DNA of 64,000 nt from Telluria mixta (GCF_029223865.1 NZ_CP119520.1:5208001-5272000); one strand, 5' to 3'. Numbered from the stretch's first letter, positions 1-8,120 are shown. Notes: generated by a model from the sequence alone, not told the origin. Program-made: numbers and translations.

Positions 1-222
1 CGGCAGGCTGGTGTTGCCTGCGGTTACGTAATAGCCCGACCGTTCGCGCGCGCGGATCAGGCCCCGCGCCTCCAGCAGGTAATAGGCTTCGAACACGGTC
101 GACACCGACACGCCCCGGCTCGTGCTGATCTGGCGTACCGACGGCAGGCGGTCGCCGACGTCCAGCATGCCGCTCCTGATCGACGTGGCGATCTCTTCCG
201 CCAGGAGCTCGTAACGCTTCAT
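1..222 (-). CDS. MocR/GntR-type transcriptional regulator, N-terminal part (runs off the window)
   Basis: Only the first 74 codons are present; the gene reads leftwards and continues outside the window. The residues form a GntR winged-helix DNA-binding domain (starts MKRYELLAEEIATSI, then GDRLPSVRQIS and GVSVSTVFEAYYLLEARGLI). The phrase RLPSVRQ with a long second helix is typical of the MocR subfamily, where this domain is fused to a PLP aminotransferase-like domain, but that half is not visible. The start is the ATG at 222. The upstream gap to the divergent GGDEF gene carries a 9-bp direct repeat that could be its operator. Confidence 0.8.
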   Translation of the reverse strand, partial: MKRYELLAEEIATSIRSGMLDVGDRLPSVRQISTSRGVSVSTVFEAYYLLEARGLIRARERSGYYVTAGNTSLP

Positions 223-236
223 TGGAACCCTTCAAT

Positions 237-275
237 CTGCATCTGATATGGAAAAACGCGTCGCAACTGCATCTG
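237..275. promoter_or_regulatory. Direct repeat CTGCATCTG x2, candidate MocR operator
   Basis: CTGCATCTG occurs at 237-245 and again at 267-275, a perfect 9-bp direct repeat with a 30-bp period, immediately upstream of the MocR start. MocR-family regulators commonly bind spaced direct repeats in their divergent promoter regions. Binding is inferred. Confidence 0.45.
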
Positions 276-343
276 TTTTATGACGGCGAGGTGACCAATA
301 ATCCTCATCGTGGCTTTTTTTGATTCAGCTCAATGAACATACC

Positions 344-1657
344 ATGTCGACATCATCCGTAGCAATTTTTTCAAGCTCAGCCATTGCTTCCGATGGGGCG
401 GGGCGGCTTGCCCGACTGGAGGACGAGATCGCGACCGCCCGCGCGGCACTCGACGGCATCGCCGAGGGCGTCGTGGTGGTCGATGCGAAGAACTGGCGGG
501 TCCGCCAGATCAACGCCCCGGCGCTCGTCATGCTCGACCTCGACGGCGCGTTGCCGGGCATCGGCTTCGACGCCATCTGCCGCCGTCTGCGCACCGAGGA
601 CGGCAGCACGCCGACGCCCGCCGCGCTGCTGCTGGCGCCGCCGGAGGATGGCGCCTATCACTATGTGCGCGCCAATGGCATCGAGGTGCCGGTCGCGCTG
701 CGCGCCACCCGGGCGCGCGTGGCCGGGCGCGACCTGCTCGTCGTGGCGCTGCGCGACGCGAGCGCGCGGATGCGCACGGCCAGCGAACTGGGCGCGGCCA
801 GCACCCGTTGCGGCATCACATTCAACCAGGCCGCGATCGGCCTCGCCCATGTGTCGCTGGACGGCCGCTGGCGCCGTGTGAACGCCAGGCTCGCGGCCTT
901 CGTCGGCTACACCGAAGCCGAGCTGCTGGCCATGACGGTGCAGCAGACGACCCACCCCGACGACAGCGGCAACGACGCGATCGCATACCGGCGCCTGCTC
1001 GACGGCGAGATCCCCTATACGACGCGCGAAAAGCGCTACGTCGGGAAGGATGGGGCGCCGGTCTGGGTCAGCGTCAACAGCTCGCTCGCGCGCGACGCCG
1101 ACGGTACACCCCAATACTTCATCGCGATGGTGGAAGACATCACGGAGCGGAAGCGCGCGGAGCGCCGCATCCGTTACCTGGCCACGCACGATGCCATGAC
1201 GGGCCTGCCCAACCGGGCCGGCCTGCAGCCCCACCTGGACGGCGCCCTGCGTGCCGCGCGTGCCAGCGGCCTGCGCGTGGGCGTCGCGTTCGTCGACATG
1301 GACAAGCTCAAACAGATCAACGACACCGGGGGCCACGAAGCGGGCGACCTGGCCCTGGTCGACCTGGCGCGCCAGCTCAGGGCCCAGGTGCGCGGCGAGG
1401 ACCTGGTCGCGCGCATCGGCGGCGACGAATTCGTGATCGTGCTGTCCGACGTCGCCACGCGCGCCGACATCGCGGCCATCCTCGACCGCGTCGTGCGCGC
1501 GCCGGCCGCCGCCGCGTGCAGCATCGGCGTCAGCGTCTTCCCCGACGACGGCGAGGATGCGCGCACCCTGATCCGTCACGCCGACACGGCCATGTACCGC
1601 GCCAAGCATGCCGGCGGCGCGGGCTATGCATTCTTTCACTCCACGGACATTCCATGA
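344..1657 (+). CDS. PAS-GGDEF diguanylate cyclase
   Basis: A cytoplasmic signalling enzyme predicted to make cyclic-di-GMP from two GTP. The first ~130 residues look like a weak PAS-like fold. A clear PAS domain with its PAC tail follows at about 165-275 (IGLAHVSLDGRW ... VEDITERKRAERR), then a GGDEF domain to the C-terminus. The active-site GGDEF is intact at about residues 359-363, and an RxxD product-inhibition site (RGED) sits exactly five residues before it. No membrane segment is visible. I chose the ATG at 344; an in-frame TTG at 320 would add eight residues. The stop overlaps the next start as ATGA, so the cyclase is probably translationally coupled to the EAL protein behind it. Confidence 0.85.
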   Translation: MSTSSVAIFSSSAIASDGAGRLARLEDEIATARAALDGIAEGVVVVDAKNWRVRQINAPALVMLDLDGALPGIGFDAICRRLRTEDGSTPTPAALLLAPPEDGAYHYVRANGIEVPVALRATRARVAGRDLLVVALRDASARMRTASELGAASTRCGITFNQAAIGLAHVSLDGRWRRVNARLAAFVGYTEAELLAMTVQQTTHPDDSGNDAIAYRRLLDGEIPYTTREKRYVGKDGAPVWVSVNSSLARDADGTPQYFIAMVEDITERKRAERRIRYLATHDAMTGLPNRAGLQPHLDGALRAARASGLRVGVAFVDMDKLKQINDTGGHEAGDLALVDLARQLRAQVRGEDLVARIGGDEFVIVLSDVATRADIAAILDRVVRAPAAAACSIGVSVFPDDGEDARTLIRHADTAMYRAKHAGGAGYAFFHSTDIP

Positions 1658-2397
1658 CCCACGACTCCCTTGACGACATCCTGCGCGACGGGGGCCTGCA
1701 GGCCGTGTTCCAGCCGATCGCCGCCAGCCGCGACCTCGACATCGTCGGGTACGAAGGCCTGATCCGGGGCCCGGCCGGCTCCGCGCTCGAGATGCCGGCG
1801 GCGCTGTTCGCCGCCGCGCGCGCCGCCGGCCGCCAGGCGGAAGTGGAACGGGCCTGCCTGCGCACGATCTGGTCGCGTTTCGCGGCGCTGGCGTTGCCGG
1901 GCAAGCTGTTCGCCAACACCAGCGCGGCGACCCTGCTCGCGCCCCGGGCGCTCATCGGCGAACTGGCCGGCCTCGGCATCGACGGCAGCCGCGTCGCGAT
2001 CGAGCTCACCGAGGAACAGGCGGTGGGCGACCATGCCCGCCTGCGCCGGGTGGCACGCCGGCTCGGCCGCCACGGCTTCACGCTCGCGATCGACGACCTG
2101 GGGGCCGGGTACGCATCGCTGCGCCTGTGGCTCGAACTGCGCCCGGACTGGGTCAAAATCGACATGGTGTTCGTGCGCGGCATCGACCGCGACCCGGTGC
2201 GGCAGGCTTTCCTGGCCGCGATCCGCGACATCGCGCGCGCCTGCGGCACGCGGGTGATCGCGGAGGGCGTCGAGACGGAAGGCGAGCTCGCGAAGGTGCG
2301 CGAGCTCGGCATCGGCCACGTGCAGGGTTTTTACCTCGCGCGGCCGGCGGGCGTGCCGCCGCTGGACTTGCGCGCCTGCGAGAAGCGGGCCGCCTGA
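1654..2397 (+). CDS. EAL-domain cyclic-di-GMP phosphodiesterase
   Basis: A 247-aa single-domain EAL protein predicted to hydrolyse cyclic-di-GMP to pGpG. The signature reads EGLIR rather than EALLR, with the catalytic Glu and the Arg kept. Other metal- and substrate-binding blocks are present: FANTS, IELTE, the DD of DDLGAGYASL, KID, AEGVE and the Gln of HVQGFYLARP. It should therefore be active. The ATG overlaps the stop of the upstream cyclase by four bases, so making and breaking enzymes are expressed from one message as separate chains instead of the usual GGDEF-EAL fusion. The C-terminus ends soon after the EAL fold, with no extra domain. Confidence 0.85.
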   Translation: MTHDSLDDILRDGGLQAVFQPIAASRDLDIVGYEGLIRGPAGSALEMPAALFAAARAAGRQAEVERACLRTIWSRFAALALPGKLFANTSAATLLAPRALIGELAGLGIDGSRVAIELTEEQAVGDHARLRRVARRLGRHGFTLAIDDLGAGYASLRLWLELRPDWVKIDMVFVRGIDRDPVRQAFLAAIRDIARACGTRVIAEGVETEGELAKVRELGIGHVQGFYLARPAGVPPLDLRACEKRAA

Positions 2398-2422
2398 CCG
2401 TTCGGCTCGACGGCCGCCCGGG

Positions 2423-3631
2423 CTAGCGTGCCGTTGCCTGCGTGGGCACCGCCGCCCACGCCGCGCGCGCCAGCAGCAAATCGGACACCAGCGCGACGGC
2501 GAGAGCGGCGGCCCCGATCTCCATCAACACGCGGTGGTCGCCCCCGGTCGCCGCGAAGATCCAGGAATACGCATAGCCGGCGAGCGCCTGGAACAGCGCG
2601 AAGATCGTCGTCGCGCGGCTCCACGCCGCACCTTGCGCCGGTACGTCCTGCGGCAGCGTGTGGCGGATGCGGCCGAGGGTCAGTGGCACGATGCCGGGCG
2701 GGTAGGTGCCGATGACGAACGTGGCCGCGAGCAGGCCGGCGAGGCCGTGCGCGAGCACCAGCACGGTCGCAGCGAGGATCTGCAGGGCCAGCGCGATGCG
2801 CGTGGCGGTGCCGATGCCGAAGCGGTCGCCCAGCACGCCGTACAGCATCGGCCCGGCCGTCGCGCCGAGGCCGTAGACGACCCAGAACAGTGCCGCCGTG
2901 TGCGTGCCCATGTGCAGGCCGCGGGCCACGTAGTCGACGAGGAACACCATCATCGGCACGAGGCCGACGGCCTTCAGCGCGTACTGTGCATAGATCAGCT
3001 TCAGCGCGAAGCCGGCATGCGCCGGTGCGCGGCCGCCGCCTGCCGCGGGTGCGGCGGCCGACGCTTGCGGCCACCAGCGCCAGCTGACGACGGTGAGCAG
3101 CAGCGACAGTACACCGAGGCCGGCCCACGTGGCGGCCAGACCCTCGTTCAGCAGCAGCGGGACGACGGTGCCGGACGCCGCGATGCCGAGGCCGAGTCCC
3201 AGGAAGATCGCGCCGCTGGCCACGCCGCGGCGCTCCGCCGGCACCTGCGGGAGGATGCTCAGCGCGGCCAGCACCATGATGATGCCGCCCGAGAGGCCCG
3301 ACAGGAAGCGCCAGCCGAAGAACCAGGCGACGGACAGGGGCAGGGCGCAGGCGAAGAACGCGAGCGAGGCGAGTGCCATCATCAGCTGCAGGGTGCGGCG
3401 GCTGCCCAGGCGTGCGGCCAGCGGCCGGCCAGCCAGCGCACCCGCCAGGTAGCCGACGAGGTTGGCCGCGCCGAGGAACACGACGTCCTGCGCGGCGAAC
3501 CAGTGCGCCTCGATCAGCGGCGGGATCAGGGGCGTGTAGGCGAAGCGTGCGAGGCCGATGCCGACCAGGCTGGCGCACAGGCCGGCGAGGATGGCGCGCG
3601 TGGCAGCGGCGCGGTCGAGGGTGGTGTCCAT
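2423..3631 (-). CDS. MFS transporter
   Basis: A roughly 400-aa inner-membrane protein with about 12 hydrophobic segments of major facilitator type. The loop after helix 2 carries the glycine/arginine-rich motif (AGRPLAARLGSRRTL). It resembles YbfB/YjiJ-type members, which begin with a helix ending in GIGLARFAYTPLIP. The ATG at 3631 is preceded by AAGGA at good spacing; an upstream ATG at 3655 lies in the operator region and lacks a ribosome site. It is divergent from a TetR regulator over two palindromes, so it is the likely repressed target. The substrate cannot be told from sequence. Confidence 0.8.
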   Translation of the reverse strand: MDTTLDRAAATRAILAGLCASLVGIGLARFAYTPLIPPLIEAHWFAAQDVVFLGAANLVGYLAGALAGRPLAARLGSRRTLQLMMALASLAFFACALPLSVAWFFGWRFLSGLSGGIIMVLAALSILPQVPAERRGVASGAIFLGLGLGIAASGTVVPLLLNEGLAATWAGLGVLSLLLTVVSWRWWPQASAAAPAAGGGRAPAHAGFALKLIYAQYALKAVGLVPMMVFLVDYVARGLHMGTHTAALFWVVYGLGATAGPMLYGVLGDRFGIGTATRIALALQILAATVLVLAHGLAGLLAATFVIGTYPPGIVPLTLGRIRHTLPQDVPAQGAAWSRATTIFALFQALAGYAYSWIFAATGGDHRVLMEIGAAALAVALVSDLLLARAAWAAVPTQATAR

Positions 3632-3657
3632 GCTGGATCCTTGTGGGTGGCTCATGT

Positions 3658-3691
3658 TTGACAGGTTAGTCAAACTTGACAGGGCTGTCAA
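3658..3691. promoter_or_regulatory. Twin palindromic operators between MFS and TetR genes
   Basis: Two 16-bp inverted repeats lie side by side: TTGACAGGTTAGTCAA (3658-3673, arms TTGAC/GTCAA) and TTGACAGGGCTGTCAA (3676-3691, arms TTGACAG/CTGTCAA, perfect). Their centres are 18 bp apart. The position between divergent starts fits autoregulation by the TetR protein. Confidence 0.7.
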
Positions 3692-3710
3692 GGATGCCGA
3701 TAATCGGGGC

Positions 3711-4298
3711 ATGGCAGGCACAAAACAATTCGATGAAGACGAGGTGCTCGACCGCGCCATGCTGCTGTTCTGGCGGCGCGGTTTCGGCGCCACGTCCATG
3801 CAGGACGTCGCCCAGGCGACCGGTGTCCTGCGCGGTTCGCTGTACCACGCGTACGGCGACAAGCAGGCGCTGTTCCTGCGCGTGTTCGGGCGTTACCGGA
3901 CGTGGTTCCTCGCGAGCTTGCGCTCGGCCCTGGACGCGCCTTCGGCCGAGGAAGCGCTGCGGCGCTATCTGCGGTTCGCGATCGAGACCATCACGGCCGT
4001 CGACGACGATGAGGTGACGCGCGGCTGCCTGACGACCAAGACCGCGACGGACGAGACGGCGATGGACGACGCGATCCGCGCCGCATTGCGCGGCCTGCTG
4101 GACGACGTGCAGGGGGCGCTGGCAGACCGCCTGGCGCAGCCCGACGCCGCCGGTCGGCTCGCGCTGCCGCCCGCCGCGGCCGCGCGCCTCATCACGACGA
4201 CGACACGTGGCATGGTCGTGCTGGAGCGCGTGTACCGCGACGTCGGCCAGCTGGAAGCGGTGGCGGACGACCTGTTGCGGCTGATGTTCCCGCGCTAG
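3711..4298 (+). CDS. TetR-family transcriptional regulator
   Basis: A 195-aa dimeric repressor. The N-terminal helix-turn-helix is clear at about residues 25-55 (GFGATSMQDVAQATGVLRGSLYHAYGDK region). The C-terminal ligand domain contains RGCLTTKTATDE, the usual position of the GCL motif in the AcuR/YxaF-like group. The ATG at 3711 follows the operators directly, with only a weak GGGG ribosome site. It probably represses itself and the divergent MFS exporter in response to an unknown small molecule. Its stop codon abuts the convergent DUF1349 gene with no spacer. Confidence 0.85.
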   Translation: MAGTKQFDEDEVLDRAMLLFWRRGFGATSMQDVAQATGVLRGSLYHAYGDKQALFLRVFGRYRTWFLASLRSALDAPSAEEALRRYLRFAIETITAVDDDEVTRGCLTTKTATDETAMDDAIRAALRGLLDDVQGALADRLAQPDAAGRLALPPAAAARLITTTTRGMVVLERVYRDVGQLEAVADDLLRLMFPR

Positions 4299-4886
4299 TC
4301 AGCTGAGGTCGTGCAGGTCCTTGCCGAGGGCCGGCCCCAGTGCGAACTCGCTGAAGGACACTTCCAGCCCGGCGCGCTGGGGCGTGCAGCACATCGGCCC
4401 CACGAGATACCGTGGCGCAGCCGGGAAGGGCGCCAGGCGCAGCATCGGCCAGGTGTTGCCGTCCGCCGAGTACTGGACGCGGATGACGCCGACGTCGACC
4501 GTCACGCGCAGCCAGAAACTGTCGCCGAACGAAGGGGCGGGCGCGACGGCCCAGTCGGACGTCCCGTTCGTCAGCACGGTGCTGAGCAGCGCCTGGCCGT
4601 CCGAGAACTCGACGCCCGCCTTGATCCAGCGCTGCTCGTCGATGCGGACCATGAGACCGGCCTGGTCGTACAGTTCGGAGAACGCCGCGCGTACGCGCAC
4701 CTGTGCTGTGAACCCGTCGGTAGCGGGCGCGCCGAAGAAGTGGCCGTTGTCGCGGATGAAGCCATAGTTCGTGATCCGCCAGAAATCCGTGTTCTCTCCG
4801 GTGACGACGTGCAGCGTGCCGTTGTCGATTCGGTATATCGGCGGTTTGTTGTGCCAGGTGCAATGGGTAAATGGTTCGGTAATCAT
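4299..4886 (-). CDS. DUF1349 family protein (concanavalin-like fold)
   Basis: A 195-aa soluble protein matching the DUF1349 family, sometimes called 'regulation of enolase protein 1' and related to concanavalin-like lectin/glucanase folds. Visible family features are W..KP..Y near the N-terminus, DFWR..HYG-like TDFWRITNYGFIRDNGHFF, DQAGLMVRIDEQRWIKAGVEF in the middle and VGPMCCTPQRAGLEVSFSEF near the end. The ATG at 4886 has AGGA upstream. It ends convergently against the TetR gene. The molecular function of the family is not established. Confidence 0.75.
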   Translation of the reverse strand: MITEPFTHCTWHNKPPIYRIDNGTLHVVTGENTDFWRITNYGFIRDNGHFFGAPATDGFTAQVRVRAAFSELYDQAGLMVRIDEQRWIKAGVEFSDGQALLSTVLTNGTSDWAVAPAPSFGDSFWLRVTVDVGVIRVQYSADGNTWPMLRLAPFPAAPRYLVGPMCCTPQRAGLEVSFSEFALGPALGKDLHDLS

Positions 4887-4991
4887 GTAATCTGTCCTGT
4901 GGTCGGATAGTCGTGCATATCCGGTCAATGTTCGGAATGTCCAGCATAACGAGAAGATGGATTCGGGCGTCGGACCTACTGAGGATATCCG

Positions 4992-5438
4992 ATGGCGGTC
5001 TGGCAATACGATTTGTTCGTTGTTGGTGAAGGGAAGACTCTTCTGCTGTCAATGGATGGTGGTTGGGATCTTCCTCAATTTCCTACTGCGTCAACGCTGA
5101 GCGCGCAACGAACCTTGGTAGGCTCACTGGACGATCCCTGGTTGATGGGGGATGACTGGGTAGTGTTTGGGAGCGAAAACAGCACTCGTATTGACTTCAT
5201 ATTCAACGAAGCAGACGAGGTAGAGATACGCGTTCGCCTTAACGCGTCAGCATCTGAAGCAGACCTCAATGCTGTATGCACCTTTGTTTGTGAGCTCAGT
5301 AGCCGACTTTTCGATCCCGCAACCGGGACGGTGCTTCAACCCGACTGCAGCTCAGTGGCTACCGCTCTCGCTAAATCCCCTGCGGCGATGTTTGCCCGCT
5401 CACCGCAATCATTTCTGTCAGGGGAACAGACTAACTGA
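4992..5438 (+). CDS. Hypothetical protein, first gene of the small-gene array
   Basis: A 148-aa soluble protein starting MAVWQYDLFVVGEG, with no signal peptide or membrane segment and acidic overall. Codon use is less GC-biased than in the flanking metabolic genes. I do not recognise a domain. It is divergent from the DUF1349 gene and is followed directly by palindromic repeat copies R1 and R2. The ATG at 4992 has no strong Shine-Dalgarno sequence. Confidence 0.6.
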   Translation: MAVWQYDLFVVGEGKTLLLSMDGGWDLPQFPTASTLSAQRTLVGSLDDPWLMGDDWVVFGSENSTRIDFIFNEADEVEIRVRLNASASEADLNAVCTFVCELSSRLFDPATGTVLQPDCSSVATALAKSPAAMFARSPQSFLSGEQTN

Positions 5439-5455
5439 TCGGTTCACGCCTGCTC

Positions 5456-5553
5456 TGGGCCGGCTCCCGCCTGTCGTGACACTCCGTGATTTTTCCACGT
5501 CGGCAACATGCTATCCTGAGTTGACCGGCCGAGTTCAGCCGACGGGCGGACGG
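5456..5553. repeat. Palindromic repeat R1 (long form)
   Basis: A ~98-bp member of the dispersed family found between the small genes. It has the long-form core: GTCGTGAC..TCCGTGA, a T-run, CGGCAACATGCTATCCT and the right arm GGCCGAG..CAGCC then GGCGGACG. An extended -10-like TGCTAT lies about 170 bp before the next gene. Confidence 0.65.
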
Positions 5554-5580
5554 AACGTAACACGCAAAACAGTTCTCGAC

Positions 5581-5640
5581 TGTCCGTTTTAGGTCGGCTG
5601 CTGTCGCGCAATCAACGGCTGGGACCGGCCATGAGCGGAC
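5581..5640. repeat. Palindromic repeat R2 (short form)
   Basis: A 60-bp imperfect palindrome with outer arms GTCCG/CGGAC and inner GGTC/GACC, separated from R1 by about 25 bp. It lacks the internal promoter-like core. Confidence 0.6.
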
Positions 5641-5687
5641 CTTGCCCTCAAGCTTACTCAAAGCTCAATTCAAAAGGACAGGCGGCG

Positions 5688-5879
5688 ATGACGAAGGAAG
5701 CCTTAATGGCGAAAACCCACAGTGCAACACAAGCAGAGCGGTTCATTGCTTTAGGGTGGACGTTGGCACTTGAGATCAAAGCGGCAAACGGAGAAACTTA
5801 CGAGTGGCTACTTCGTTGGAATCACGGTTCTATGCCAGTTAGGCCTAGTCAACCGATAGACAAGTCAGCGACTTCGTAA
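5688..5879 (+). CDS. Small hypothetical protein (63 aa)
   Basis: Starts MTKEALMAKTHSATQAERF at ATG 5688, with AAAGGA eight bases upstream, a good ribosome site that favours it over earlier in-frame ATGs lying inside repeat R2. The rest is a mixed soluble sequence (ALGWTLALEIKAANGETYEWLL). No family recognised. It sits between repeats R2 and R3. Confidence 0.5.
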   Translation: MTKEALMAKTHSATQAERFIALGWTLALEIKAANGETYEWLLRWNHGSMPVRPSQPIDKSATS

Positions 5880-5886
5880 ATACAAA

Positions 5887-5991
5887 TTTCCGCTTTGGAT
5901 CGGTTATGGCCGGTCGTGACCGTCCAAGACTTTTTCGCTTCGGCAACATGCTGTGCTTAAGCAAACGGCCGAGTTCGGCCAAGAGCGGACG
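5887..5991. repeat. Palindromic repeat R3 (long form)
   Basis: Left arm TTTCCGCTTTGG and right arm GGCCAAGAGCGGACG bracket the long core with TCGGCAACATGCTGTGCT. It ends 48 bp before the next gene start. Confidence 0.65.
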
Positions 5992-6038
5992 TTTAATGAA
6001 TCCACTTGTCGCCCTTGTAACTCTGCAAAAGACTAACG

Positions 6039-6358
6039 ATGAGCCGTCCGCAAAACGAAATTCTCTTGGAAATCGACCAGTTTAAGCCTAGCCCTGCAGG
6101 CGACCGGCGCGAGTTAGACACGCTCCTAGCGGAACTTTGGCAGGGGGATGTATCTATAGCTTGTCTGCCGGGGTTCGCGTTTTTGAACGATTTCCCGAGG
6201 ATGATGGTGCTGGAGTCTTTTGGAGCATTGTTCACGGGGTTGAATCGACCGATCTGAATTGCGAGGGACCGTTGCGAGAATCGTTGTTGCGACAACCTTC
6301 TGAGCTCGGCCAGATCATGCTGCGCCGGCTTGAAAAGTGGAAGGCATCCCTGCAATAG
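6039..6358 (+). pseudogene. Small conserved hypothetical gene with a single-base frameshift
   Basis: Two overlapping frames make one plausible ~106-aa protein. The first gives MSRPQNEILLEIDQF...LLAELWQGDVSIACLPG from ATG 6039; the second, one base earlier in phase, gives VRVFERFPEDDGAGVFWSI and ends RQPSELGQIMLRRLEKW...LQ at 6358. The change of frame falls between the GGGGG at 6143-6147 and the GGGG at 6170-6173 and is explained by loss of one G. I recognise the general pattern (ELW.G....LP....FERFP.DDGAGVFWS..HG.E) as a small soluble family of unknown function. It may be a real pseudogene or a base-calling error. Repeat R3 is upstream; R4, split by IS1182, is downstream. Confidence 0.6.
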
Positions 6359-6372
6359 GTAGGAAGCTGTGC

Positions 6373-6386
6373 GTCCGCTTCGGGTC
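6373..6386. repeat. Palindromic repeat R4, left part (split by IS1182 element)
   Basis: GTCCGCTTCGGGTC is the left arm of a short-form repeat. Its continuation is at 8076-8120. Rejoining the two after removing one GGTC copy gives a 59-bp palindrome with a perfect inner GGTTGCGGTC/GACCGCAACC stem. Confidence 0.7.
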
Positions 6387-8071
6387 CAGGCTGTGTAAAA
6401 ACATGAACACCGAACTTGGGGCCTCTGCGTTGGGTCACGGTTAATTGTGGAGCACGGGATGGCCTTGTAGCAGGCCGTTGTCTCTGCGCGATACGTTTGG
6501 CGAAGTGTGGAGGAAGAGTACCGTCAGGAGCTCATGTGTCGTCAAAATCAAGGCATACGCCCTGATGACACTGAGCATTGCCGTCACGCCCAGCAGCTTC
6601 ATTAAGCGTCCGAAGTTATAGGCGAGCACGTGCAGGCTCATCTCGGTCTTCACGCATTCCAGTCCTTTCGTCAGGAAGTGCGTGGCACCCATCCACGACT
6701 TTATCGTGCCGTACGGGTGCTCTACCGAGGAGCGCCGCAGTCGCATCGCGTCGGGATTGGCGTCGAGGCGTGCCTGCATTTCGTCGAGCAGGTCTTGATG
6801 CTCCCAGCGGGTCACTCGGCGTTGCTGACTCGGTGTGCACCTGTCCTTCAGCGCGCAGCCTTTGCAGTTGGAGCTCCAATATCGATGGTTCGTCATACCA
6901 TGCTCGACGGTCGCAAAACGCCAGATCAGCGCTTGGTTCGCCGGACAGCGATATTCGTCCTTCTGTGCGTCGTAGATGAAATCGGCCTTGTCGAACCTGC
7001 CGTCGAACTTGGCATTTGACGTCTTCGTTTTCGGTACCAGGGCGTTAATGCCGGCTTCATGGCAAGCCAGGATTTCTTTACCGTTGAAATAACCACGATC
7101 AGCGATGGCGGTCATTGTCGTGGCCCCGATCGCAGTCCGGGCCTTCTTGGCCATGCCAGACAATTGGTCTCGATCGCTGCCGTTGTTCGTGACATCGTGC
7201 TCAACGATCAAAAAATGATGCTTGGCGTCGACCGCGGTCTGCACGTTGTAGCCGACGATACCGCTGCCTCGCGTCATCATCGAGCGGGCGTCCGGATCAG
7301 TGAGTGAAATCTGCGTTTCGCCTGTTTCTACCAGCTTCGCTTCAATTTCTTTGAGCTTGACCATCTGCTCCTTCAACGCCGCAATCTTGTCGTTGAGGCG
7401 GATATTTTTCGCTTGTTTGGCGGTCGGCTCCGGCCGGTCGGCCGTGTCGAGTTCCGCCAGGTAGCGAGTGATGTTGGCCTCGATCTCCTGCATCCTGCGC
7501 TTGAGCTTGGCATCGGTGAAATTGCGGTCGCTGCTGTTGACGGCCTTGAACTTGCTGCCATCAATGGCCACCACTGCATCCGAAAACAGATCCAACTGCT
7601 GGCACACCACAACGAACTGACGGCAGACGTTGCGAATGGCCTTGCCGTTGTCCTTGCGGAAGTTCGCTATCGTCTTGAAGTCGGGTCTTAAGCGCTGCGT
7701 CAGCCACATCAATTCGACATTGCGCTGGGCTTCCCGCTCGAGCCGCCGGCTCGACTGGATGCGATTGAGATAGCCGTAAATGTAGAGCTTGAGGAGCACG
7801 GCCGGGTGGTAAGCGGGCCGGCCTGTTTTCGCAGGTTGCACACGTTTGAAACCAAGGCCGGCAAGGTCCAACTCCTCCACGAAAACATCGACCACACGTA
7901 CTGGATTGTCCTCAGCCACGTAGTCGTCCAAGAGCTCGGGCAGCAGCGTACCTTGTCCTCGATCCTCGCCTTCGATAAAGCGCTTCATGTCGCATCCGTA
8001 TTGATGAGATACTGGCTCAACGTTTACTGGACCGGTTCCGTTTACCTGGACCTATGTTTTTACACAGCCTG
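6387..8071 (-). mobile_element. IS1182-family insertion sequence (1685 bp)
   Basis: Bounded by perfect 18-bp terminal inverted repeats, CAGGCTGTGTAAAAACAT at the left and its complement at the right, and flanked by a 4-bp direct repeat GGTC (6383-6386 and 8072-8075). It carries one intact transposase gene on the minus strand. Intact ends, duplication and ORF suggest a recent insertion. The target was palindromic repeat R4. Confidence 0.85.
6441..7988 (-). CDS. IS1182-family DDE transposase
   Basis: 515 aa. The N-terminal part has the family phrase for the paired region (VDVFVEELDLAGLGF...TGRPAYHP..LLKLYIYGYLNRI), and the DDE catalytic core follows: Asp in VVAIDGSKFKAV, Asp in AIADRGYFNG and Glu in SSVEHPYGTIKSWMG. 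A coiled-coil-like charged stretch lies at about 180-215 and a cysteine cluster (CKGCALKDRC) at about 375. Length is normal for the family and the frame is unbroken, so the element is probably active. Confidence 0.9.
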   Translation of the reverse strand: MKRFIEGEDRGQGTLLPELLDDYVAEDNPVRVVDVFVEELDLAGLGFKRVQPAKTGRPAYHPAVLLKLYIYGYLNRIQSSRRLEREAQRNVELMWLTQRLRPDFKTIANFRKDNGKAIRNVCRQFVVVCQQLDLFSDAVVAIDGSKFKAVNSSDRNFTDAKLKRRMQEIEANITRYLAELDTADRPEPTAKQAKNIRLNDKIAALKEQMVKLKEIEAKLVETGETQISLTDPDARSMMTRGSGIVGYNVQTAVDAKHHFLIVEHDVTNNGSDRDQLSGMAKKARTAIGATTMTAIADRGYFNGKEILACHEAGINALVPKTKTSNAKFDGRFDKADFIYDAQKDEYRCPANQALIWRFATVEHGMTNHRYWSSNCKGCALKDRCTPSQQRRVTRWEHQDLLDEMQARLDANPDAMRLRRSSVEHPYGTIKSWMGATHFLTKGLECVKTEMSLHVLAYNFGRLMKLLGVTAMLSVIRAYALILTTHELLTVLFLHTSPNVSRRDNGLLQGHPVLHN

Positions 8072-8075
8072 GGTC

Positions 8076-8120
8076 GGTTGCGGTCACTCAGCAAGGACCG
8101 CAACCGGCCAAAAGCGGTCG
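8076..8120. repeat. Palindromic repeat R4, right part
   Basis: Contains the inner stem GGTTGCGGTC/GACCGCAACC and the right arm GGCCAAAAGCGGTCG. See the left part at 6373-6386. Confidence 0.7.

Noticed and set aside
377..1639. Antisense frame over the GGDEF gene (420 codons)
   Set aside because: Produced by high GC at third codon positions of the real gene; similar shadows lie over the P450, M20 and GH28 genes.
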